Shown here piece after piece: positions 9,181-15,597 of a stretch of DNA of 38,822 nucleotides. A model generated the notes under the pieces. The model was not told where the DNA came from, ran no database searches, and was given only the letters and a program-made list of their open reading frames with translations. Both the position numbers and the translations under genes were made by a program. The stretch is from CBDUXT01 sp965371245 (GTDB lineage Bacteria; Planctomycetota; Phycisphaerae; UBA1845): assembly GCA_965371245.1 (NCBI GenBank), contig CBDUXT010000058.1, positions 1-38,822 of the forward strand, in the 5' to 3' direction. Each line of letters opens with the position of its first letter. Within the stretch, counting starts at the first letter, position 1.

Positions 9181-11862
9181 ATGATTCAGTGTCCATCATG
9201 TTCAAGCGAGGTTCAAGGCGACAGCCGCTTCTGCCCGTCCTGCGGGGGGGCGATGCCGGCTTCGCCCGTTGAGCCGACCGTTACGGCTCCGCCGACGCCG
9301 GCCCGCCAGCCCGAACATCCGGGGCCGACGGGATCGTCGTCTGATTCCATCGACCAGGCGCGGTTCACACCCGGCACGATGCTCGCCGAACGGTACCGCA
9401 TCGTCGGGTTGCTCGGCAAAGGCGGCATGGGCGAGGTCTACCGAGCGGACGACCTGAAGCTACGACAATCCGTGGCGCTGAAGTTCCTACCGACCGCGCT
9501 CTCGAAGGACGCTTCCAAGCTGGAACGCTTTCACCACGAGGTGCGCGTCGCTCGACGGGTCTCGCACCCCAACGTGTGCCGCGTCTACGACATCGGAGAG
9601 GCCGACGGCCAACACTTCATCTCCATGGAATACATCGACGGCGAAGATCTCGCGTCCGTCCTTCGTCGAATGGGCAAACCGTCCACGGACAAGGCCGTTG
9701 AAATCGCCCGACAGCTCTGCGCCGGTCTGGCCGCCGCCCACGACAAAGGCGTTCTCCATCGAGACCTCAAACCCCACAACGTCATGATCGACGGGCGCGG
9801 CAAGGTTCGCGTCACCGACTTCGGCCTCGCCGGCTTTGTCGGCGACTTCGCCGGCCGTGATGTGGCCGCGGGAACGCCGGCTTACATGGCTCCCGAACAA
9901 GTCGCCGGACGCGAGGTGTCCGTTAAGAGCGACGTGTATTCGCTGGGGCTGGTCCTGTTCGAACTCTTTGCGGGCAAGCGCCTCTTCGAGGGTGCGACAC
10001 GCGAACAGATCGAGCATCTGCGTAGCACAGCGCCGACGACGCTGTCAGGCTTGTCGGAGGACCTTGACCCGGCCGTGGAACGCGTCATTCAGCGGTGTTT
10101 GGAGATCGAGCCCAGCGCGAGGCCGTCGTCGGCGCTGGCTGTTGCGGCGGCGCTGCCGGGCGCTGATCCGCTGGCGGCCGCCCTGGCAGCCGGGGAAACG
10201 CCGTCGCCGGAGCTGGTGGCCGTCGCGGGCGAGTCCGGGTCACTTTCGATGCGGACGGGGTTGATCCTCCTTGGGATGTTCCTGGGCGTGCTCGGCGTTT
10301 ACGCGGGTTTGAACACCTACGGCTCGCGAGTTCGGGAAGCGGCGCTATCCAAGGCGCCGAACGTCCTGGCCGACGACGCGCGGGATGTGCTTGCAGCGAT
10401 GGGTTACACGAACGCGCCCTGGGACTCGGCCTACGGGTTCACGGGGGCGCGGTTCGGCGGCCGCGTGTTCTGGTATCGACAGAGTCCGACGCGGCTGGTG
10501 CCGGCCTACCCGGTGGGGATCGTCACGAGGACCGACCCGCCGGCGACCGAAGCCGGCATGGCCGGCGTGATGCTCGACCCGCGTGGTCGGCTGTCTCGGC
10601 TTGCGGTCGTTGGGCCGCGATCCGGAACCGCGCCGCAGCCGGCGACCCAAGACGAGACGGCGGTCGTGTTCGATACCGCGTTCGAGGCCGCTGGTCTCGA
10701 ACGGAATGCGTTTGAGCCCACCGCGCCTGTTGGCACGCCGCCCGTCGGCTGTGACCGACGGTTCGCCTGGGCTGGCAAAGCCGAGGGTGATGCTGGTCCC
10801 ATCGTCCGCGTCGAGGCGGCCACGCTGTACGGCAAGCCGGTGTATTTTGAGCGTCTTGCGGATGCGAACGATGCGGCCTCCCAAGTCGCTGCGGAAACCG
10901 AGTCGGGCTGGATGGCCGCCGTCGTGGAAGCATCCGTACCGATCGTGCTAATCGGAATCATGGTCGCGTGCGTCTTCTTCGCGCGACGGAATCTACGTCT
11001 GGGTCGCAGTGACCGGCGAGGGGCAACGCGACTGGGCATCGCCGTATTCCTCGCCGTGATCGCATCGAAGCTCCTTGTGGCCGAACACTGGGGCACGGGG
11101 GCGCAGGTCTACATCACAGTCATACAGTTGCTCGGCATGAGCCTCTTCGCCGGCGTCTTCGTCTTGACCTTGTACCTGGCCGTCGAGCCGTACGTGCGGC
11201 GAGCCTGGCCGGAGCGCATCGTAAGCATGACGCGCCTGCTCTCCGGGCGGCTGACCGACCCGCTGATCGGGCGTGACATTCTGATCGGCCTGCTAATCGG
11301 GATAATCGCCGACCTCCTCTTCATGGTGGTCGGCCTCGCCGTCACGTCGTTCGGATTGTCGTTCGGGGCGTACTGGTCGGCCGACTACTACGACGCCACG
11401 TTGTCGATGCGGCACACCCTTTCGGGTGTGTTGTTTGCCGCGGGAGAGGCGTTCAGCATCTCGCTGTGGGTTCTGTTTCTGCTCGTTGTGTCACTCGGCG
11501 TGTTCCGGCGTCGGGGGCTCGCCACGGTGAGTGTGGTGGTAATTCTGTTCCTCTTTATTTGCGGGTGGCCGCGTGGAGGACACATCGTCACCGTGGTCTT
11601 GATCGGCGTCGTGTGGACGGCGTACAACTCAGCGGCCATCCTCCGCTTCGGGCCGCTGACCCTGGCGGCGGCCGCGTTCGCGCATCGGACCGCATCCTAC
11701 TTCGCCCCCATGTTCGACTTCGGGGTCTGGAACATCGGCAACATCTGGTTCGCCAACGCGATTCTCATCGGCCTGGCCGTGTTCGGCTTCGTGACGGCCA
11801 CGCGCGGACAGACGCTACTCAAGGATGAAGTGTTCGACAGCGCGACCAGTCGGACCGCGTGA
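9181..11862 (+). CDS. Membrane Ser/Thr protein kinase with zinc-ribbon N-terminus and polytopic C-terminus
   Basis: 893 residues. Residues 4-21 hold a zinc ribbon (CPSC...CPSC, Cys 4, 7, 18, 21). The protein kinase domain is about 71-325, with Gly-loop GKGGMGEVY, Lys101 in VALKF, His193-Asp195 in HRDLKPHN, Asp213 in the DFG motif and APEQ, so it should be active. A membrane span at about 357-378 leads to an external domain of about 200 residues containing GRVFWYRQSP, DPPATEAGM and VMLDPRGRL; similar wording occurs in acidobacterial and planctomycete kinases (from memory). About eight more hydrophobic spans follow from residue 580 to near the end. The likely role is sensing by the external or membrane part with cytoplasmic Ser/Thr phosphorylation; the signal and target are unknown. 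Confidence 0.9.
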   Translation: MIQCPSCSSEVQGDSRFCPSCGGAMPASPVEPTVTAPPTPARQPEHPGPTGSSSDSIDQARFTPGTMLAERYRIVGLLGKGGMGEVYRADDLKLRQSVALKFLPTALSKDASKLERFHHEVRVARRVSHPNVCRVYDIGEADGQHFISMEYIDGEDLASVLRRMGKPSTDKAVEIARQLCAGLAAAHDKGVLHRDLKPHNVMIDGRGKVRVTDFGLAGFVGDFAGRDVAAGTPAYMAPEQVAGREVSVKSDVYSLGLVLFELFAGKRLFEGATREQIEHLRSTAPTTLSGLSEDLDPAVERVIQRCLEIEPSARPSSALAVAAALPGADPLAAALAAGETPSPELVAVAGESGSLSMRTGLILLGMFLGVLGVYAGLNTYGSRVREAALSKAPNVLADDARDVLAAMGYTNAPWDSAYGFTGARFGGRVFWYRQSPTRLVPAYPVGIVTRTDPPATEAGMAGVMLDPRGRLSRLAVVGPRSGTAPQPATQDETAVVFDTAFEAAGLERNAFEPTAPVGTPPVGCDRRFAWAGKAEGDAGPIVRVEAATLYGKPVYFERLADANDAASQVAAETESGWMAAVVEASVPIVLIGIMVACVFFARRNLRLGRSDRRGATRLGIAVFLAVIASKLLVAEHWGTGAQVYITVIQLLGMSLFAGVFVLTLYLAVEPYVRRAWPERIVSMTRLLSGRLTDPLIGRDILIGLLIGIIADLLFMVVGLAVTSFGLSFGAYWSADYYDATLSMRHTLSGVLFAAGEAFSISLWVLFLLVVSLGVFRRRGLATVSVVVILFLFICGWPRGGHIVTVVLIGVVWTAYNSAAILRFGPLTLAAAAFAHRTASYFAPMFDFGVWNIGNIWFANAILIGLAVFGFVTATRGQTLLKDEVFDSATSRTA

Positions 11863-11880
11863 CGATCGGCGGGGCGCCCT

Positions 11881-12486
11881 CTACCCCACGATCCGATCGT
11901 CGCGATGGCCGGCCAGCCCCTTCGCGTATCGCCGGGTCAACTCCGGCATGATCGTGTCACCCTCGGCCGGTCGGTCCAAACCGAAGACCGTCTTTGGAAA
12001 GTTGAGCGGCTCCTGGACGGCCCAGATCTGCTCGTGCTCGTTGGCCGACCGAATCTCGGCGGGATCGCCGACGGCCACCCAACCGATGGGCACGCAACTG
12101 TCGGGCGGGAGCACGGTCTTGAGGTGAACCACCCCGTTGATTCGAACCTCCGAACGAGCACCCACTCGCGCCCCGGTGAAGACGCTACACCCCGTGGCCA
12201 GGAATACAGACTCGTCGATCGTGCAGCCGGTCAGGTGGGCGTGGGGCCCGACCAGCACGTGATCGCCGATGGTCGTCGGAAACTTCGCGGTGGCCCGGAT
12301 GACGGCGTTTTCCATGACGATGCACTGTCTGCCCAACCGCACCGGTCCGCCCTGTGCCACAAGGACGGCACCGAACATCACGCGGCAGTTCTCGCCGATG
12401 GTCACATCGCCGCAGAGCGTGGCGGTCGGGGCGACGTAGGCCGTCTCGTGGATCGTCGGTTGCTTGCCTCGGTGTTCGATGAGCAT
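11881..12486 (-). CDS. Left-handed beta-helix protein, gamma-carbonic-anhydrase-like but without the zinc ligands
   Basis: 201 residues of hexapeptide-repeat beta-helix (residues about 15-145: PTATLCGDVTIGENCRVMFG, TTIGDHVLVG, TIDESVFLATG and so on), ending DPAEIRSANEHEQ. The overall order resembles gamma-carbonic-anhydrase homologues. The three zinc histidines usually seen (VIH, VGH, LHG) are replaced at matching places by Arg64, Pro81 and Thr86, with His82 and His84 nearby. It is therefore probably not a carbonic anhydrase with the standard site; a scaffold or acyltransferase-like role is possible. I chose the ATG at 12486 because the repeat begins soon after; the frame is open to 12558. 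It lies 145 nt downstream of the methyltransferase gene on the same strand. Confidence 0.82.
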   Translation of the reverse strand: MLIEHRGKQPTIHETAYVAPTATLCGDVTIGENCRVMFGAVLVAQGGPVRLGRQCIVMENAVIRATAKFPTTIGDHVLVGPHAHLTGCTIDESVFLATGCSVFTGARVGARSEVRINGVVHLKTVLPPDSCVPIGWVAVGDPAEIRSANEHEQIWAVQEPLNFPKTVFGLDRPAEGDTIMPELTRRYAKGLAGHRDDRIVG

Positions 12487-12631
12487 GGGTGATTCCGGTT
12501 CTCGGCTCGGAATGCCCCAGCGAACGGGTCGAAGTTCCGGGAGACGCGCGGACAGCACGAATCCCGCTTATGTACGCGCTCGCCCGCTCTGAGCATTTGC
12601 GAACGACGGCACCGAGTTTCCAAGCAGACGG

Positions 12632-13591
12632 CTATTCGAACAACACCGTCTGCGCCTTCGAGGTCTTGTCCTTCGGCCGCCCTCGTTTCGCCGCGCCGTT
12701 AGGCTTCACCCGCTTCCCGTCGGCCGTGCGGACCGTTCCGTTGGCCGTGTTGGGTACGGTCGTCAGCGGGTTCTCGAAGCCGTCGAGTGCATCACCCGTC
12801 TTGATGCGGCGCAGCCGCGTCCGGGTCTCGGCCGCGTATTCCTTCGACATCTCGACACCGAGGTAGTTACGCCCCAACTTCTTCGCCACCGCCGCCGTCG
12901 TTCCGCTGCCCATGAACGGATCGAGCACGACCTCGCCTTCGTTGCTGCACGCCTTGATGATGCGACCCAAGAGCCGCTCGGGCATCTGGCAGCCGTGGAA
13001 GCCCTCGCGCTCTTTGAAGGTGCCGCAGACGCGCGGGTAGTACCACGTGTCGCTGTCGGCCGTGAAACTTTCGGGAATGTCCTGCGGGCGAAGAATCCAG
13101 GTGTCGTCGGGCACGCGGCCCTTGGGGTTGGCCCGCTTGTCGCCGTAGACAAGCTGCCGCGCCGATGGCACGCGAACTTCGTCGGCGTTGAACGTGAACC
13201 GCTTCGGGTCTTTGACGAAGTAGAACAGATGCGTGTGCGAGCGGGTGAACTTGTGCGTGCAGTGGACGCCGAAGGTGTAGTACCACACGACCCAGTTCCG
13301 GCAGGTCAGCCCCAGCTCGCGGGTGGCCGTCACCTTCAGCTCGGCCGCGTAGTCGTCGCCGATGGCCAGCCAGAAGGCGCCGTCCGGCTTGAGCACGCGG
13401 GCGACGCCGCCGATCCACTCGCGCGACCATTCGCGGTAGGCGTCGTCGGGCTGTTTGTCGTCGTAGGCGTCGTAGGTGTAGCCGATGTTGAAGGGCGGAT
13501 CGGCGAAGACCAGATCGACGGAGCCGGCGTCCAGCTTGGCCAATTCTTCGACGCAGTCTCCTGTAATGATGCGGTTGAGCTTTTCAGCCAC
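12632..13591 (-). CDS. DNA methyltransferase, beta class (N6-adenine or N4-cytosine)
   Basis: 319 residues. Motif IV, ADPPFN (residues 30-35), comes first, then the target-recognition region, then the S-adenosylmethionine motif LDPFMGSGTTAAVA (223-236); this order defines the beta class. The basic C-terminal tail contains KRGRPK (302-307), which looks like an AT-hook. The start is GTG at 13591: GGAGGA lies 6 nt upstream, while the TTG at 13627 that would lengthen the frame has none. No restriction endonuclease gene is next to it, so it is probably an orphan regulatory or phage-derived enzyme. The recognition site cannot be read from sequence. Confidence 0.9.
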   Translation of the reverse strand: MAEKLNRIITGDCVEELAKLDAGSVDLVFADPPFNIGYTYDAYDDKQPDDAYREWSREWIGGVARVLKPDGAFWLAIGDDYAAELKVTATRELGLTCRNWVVWYYTFGVHCTHKFTRSHTHLFYFVKDPKRFTFNADEVRVPSARQLVYGDKRANPKGRVPDDTWILRPQDIPESFTADSDTWYYPRVCGTFKEREGFHGCQMPERLLGRIIKACSNEGEVVLDPFMGSGTTAAVAKKLGRNYLGVEMSKEYAAETRTRLRRIKTGDALDGFENPLTTVPNTANGTVRTADGKRVKPNGAAKRGRPKDKTSKAQTVLFE

Positions 13592-13596
13592 AAGCG

Positions 13597-13603
13597 TTCC
13601 TCC
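13597..13603 (-). promoter_or_regulatory. Shine-Dalgarno that fixes the methyltransferase GTG start
   Basis: On the minus strand the sequence is GGAGGAA, 5-6 nt before the GTG at 13591. It decides between this GTG and the upstream in-frame TTG at 13627, which has no comparable site. Confidence 0.7.
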
Positions 13604-13658
13604 ATGAATGCCCGAGCCCCTCGCCAAACGGCACGACCCGAGTGCAAAGCCCCTGAAT

Positions 13659-13677
13659 CACCGGCAAGACGCCGGTG
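13659..13677. repeat. Small palindrome CACCGGC..GCCGGTG
   Basis: CACCGGC, AAGAC, GCCGGTG: 7-bp arms and a 5-nt loop, between the methyltransferase and radical SAM genes. It looks like a REP-type element; this is its only clear copy in the window. The rest of 13604-13819 shows no gene. Confidence 0.5.
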
Positions 13678-13819
13678 CCACGCGCGTTCGCTCCTGCAAG
13701 CCATCGTATCGCCGGTTCGACCCGCTTGCACGTCGCCGGTGCGCCCCCTTGGCCGGCTCAACAATTCACAGGATGTCGCGTTCCGACAAGCGCAAACCAA
13801 GCGTTTCGCCCGAAAGCGC

Positions 13820-13848
13820 TTGACCCAAACTATTCCCTAACATATACT
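13820..13848 (+). promoter_or_regulatory. Strong sigma70-type promoter
   Basis: TTGACC (13820-13825) and TATACT (13843-13848) with a 17-nt spacer, in an AT-rich patch unlike its GC-rich surroundings. It points toward the radical SAM gene, whose recognisable coding starts about 300 nt further on, so the leader would contain the block repeat and the heptad tract. The best box match in the window. Confidence 0.5.
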
Positions 13849-13872
13849 ATGTAAAGAGTCAACGGGCGACGC

Positions 13873-13950
13873 GTGCGTGACAGAATCTGCGTTGGGCAGG
13901 TCTGAGAACCCGGTGACATGCGTCCGCAGGCTGGCGCCTGCGGCTCTGAC
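13873..13950 (+). repeat. Dispersed block repeat, copy 2 (forward)
   Basis: GTGCGTGACAGAATCTGCG, GTCTGAGAACCCGGTGACATG, then the palindrome CCGCAGGC-TGGC-GCCTGCGG and CTCTGAC. It is a shorter form of the 2249-2383 copy. A weaker match to the last part of that copy (CCCGGCGGACGTGCCTCGGACC) continues to about 13981. Confidence 0.7.
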
Positions 13951-14070
13951 AGGGCGTACCCATCCCGGCGGACGTGCCTCGGACCCACGGGCGACCGGTT
14001 CACCGGTGCCGACGATGGCGGCGCGGCCGTTACGCGGTTGTAGTACTTCGAGGCTGGAAACCAAATACCG

Positions 14071-14128
14071 AAGACTGAAAACTGACAACTCACAACTGAA
14101 GCATGTGAACTGAAAACTGAATACTGAC
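14071..14128 (+). repeat. ACTGAAA/ACTGACA heptad tract
   Basis: Imperfect seven-base units: GACTGAA, AACTGAC, AACTCAC, AACTGAA, then GCATGTG and further AACTGAA, AACTGAA, TACTGAC. It uses the same word set as the inverted repeat at 4643-4735. Homology of the radical SAM protein starts immediately after it. The intervening 13982-14070 holds nothing recognised. Confidence 0.7.
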
Positions 14129-14250
14129 GAGTCAGCCCCCCGGCTGCCACGGAGTTCTCCATCACGCTCCACCGCCTCGACAATCCGCCGAACCCCTACC
14201 TCAGCGAGCACCGCGAGTGGCTCGAGCCCCCGCCCGAGGTTCGCGTCGAG

Positions 14251-15213
14251 GTGTACGAGGAGACGGCCAAATCGATCCTCTCGAAGAACGACAGCCCGGA
14301 CCTGCCGTTCAACTGGTCGGTGAACCCCTACCGCGGCTGTCAGCACGCCTGTGCCTACTGCTATGCCCGGCCCTATCACGAGCTTCTCGGCTTTGGCGCG
14401 GGCACGGATTTTGACACCCGGCTGATCGTGAAGCCAAACGCGGCCGAGCTGTTGCGACATGCGCTGCTCAAACCCGGCTGGCGCGGCGAGAGCATCAACT
14501 TCTCCGGCATCACCGATTGCTACCAGCCGATCGAGGCCTGTTACGGGATCACGCGTCAATGCCTGGAGGTTTGCGCGGACCTGTGCAACCCGGCCGTCGT
14601 CGTAACCAAGGGGTTTCTGGTCGTACGCGACGCCGACGTGTTGGCGCGGCTCAACGATCGCGGCAGCGCGCGCGTACTCTTGAGCATCCCGTTCGCCGAT
14701 GTCGAGACTTCCAAGCTGATCGAGCCACAAGCGCCGGCACCGGACCGCCGGTTCGAGGCGATGCGCCGTTTGCGCGACGCCGGTGTGCCCGTGGGCGTGT
14801 TGGTCTCGCCGATCATCCCCGGGCTCAACGATCGCGACGTGCCGCGCATTCTCGAACGGGCCGCTGACTGCGGCGCTACCTCTTGCGCATTCATACCGCT
14901 ACGGCTTCCGGGAAGCGTGGAGGCCGTCTTCTTGAAACGGCTGCGGGCCGCGATGCCCCTTCGCGCCGGGAAAATCATCAACCGGCTGCACGAGATGCGC
15001 GGCGGCAAGCTTGACGAGCCGCGCTTCGGCCACCGGATGCGCGGCGCCGGTGCCTATTGGGAGAGCATTCGAGACTTGTTCGAGATTTCCAGGAAACGCT
15101 ACGGTCTGGCGATCTGCCGCAGGCAGGAACCGATCCCGCCCGGCGCCGTACGCGATGACCCCTCCGCCGAGCGGTCGGACTCGCAAGCGCAGCTACGGTT
15201 CGACTTTGCCTAG
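14251..15213 (+). CDS. Radical SAM protein, PA0069/spore-photoproduct-lyase-like
   Basis: 320 residues from this start. The radical SAM cluster motif CX3CX2C is Cys30, Cys34, Cys37 in NPYRGCQHACAYCYARPYHE. The sequence then follows the PA0069-type family: LGFGAGTDFDTRLIVK, INFSGITDCYQPIE, LEVCADLCNPAVVVTKG, SPIIPGLNDRD. The physiological substrate of this family is not established. The start is uncertain: the frame has family-like residues upstream (NPPNPYLSEHREWLEPPPEV, encoded from about 14191), but between the in-frame TGA at 14125-14127 and the GTG at 14251 there is no ATG, GTG or TTG. The upstream stop lies within the heptad tract, so the native 5' end may have been lost. Confidence 0.88.
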   Translation: MYEETAKSILSKNDSPDLPFNWSVNPYRGCQHACAYCYARPYHELLGFGAGTDFDTRLIVKPNAAELLRHALLKPGWRGESINFSGITDCYQPIEACYGITRQCLEVCADLCNPAVVVTKGFLVVRDADVLARLNDRGSARVLLSIPFADVETSKLIEPQAPAPDRRFEAMRRLRDAGVPVGVLVSPIIPGLNDRDVPRILERAADCGATSCAFIPLRLPGSVEAVFLKRLRAAMPLRAGKIINRLHEMRGGKLDEPRFGHRMRGAGAYWESIRDLFEISRKRYGLAICRRQEPIPPGAVRDDPSAERSDSQAQLRFDFA

Positions 15214-15219
15214 CCGGTG

Positions 15220-15475
15220 TCCGCTTCGCTTCGCCCGCCGCTTGCGGATTGCGAGGCTCTGGGACCAACATGGAAACGGGCACCATCGATGGGGGAAGAT
15301 CGATGGGTGCCCGGGGCCGACACCGACACGGTTCGCAACAGGTTGGTCACCGTGCGCCGCCCCGTGGTCATCAAGGCGGCAACAAGAGTACAACGAAACG
15401 CCGAGAGGTGGGTCGGGTAAAGGCCTCGGCGACTTCGCGGATGAGCGGCTCGGCCGCTTTGGGTATACGGTTCAT
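15220..15475 (-). pseudogene. Decayed transposase, N-terminal fragment (DDE_5/IS701-like wording)
   Basis: An ATG at 15475 has a perfect AGGAGG 5 nt upstream and begins MNRIPKAAEP, continuing to FTRPTSRRFVVLLL before a frame break. The next frame reads LVAALMTTGRRTVTNLLRTV, a phrase typical of the N-terminus of a transposase family in which VVLLLAAILTTGRRTVTNLL-type wording is followed by APGHPSSYHRVFS. A second frame break allows PGHPSIFPHRW. The rest is missing or unrecognisable, so the gene is dead. Family assignment is from memory and only approximate. Positions 15476-15597 hold no gene I recognise. Confidence 0.6.
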
Positions 15476-15597
15476 CAGGGCCTCCTGTCCCCCATACCAA
15501 GGGCTGTCTCACAACGCCTCTTGATACCGGCAAGGCGGCTCCTTCTTGTTTCATGCAAACGCTCACCAACGACCCCGAAAAGGGGTGAACGTCGAGC

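Noticed and set aside
13837..14730. Long minus-strand frame opposite the radical SAM gene
   Set aside because: It is the shadow of the real gene plus translated heptad repeats (SVFSFQFTCFSCELSVFS); no family wording.
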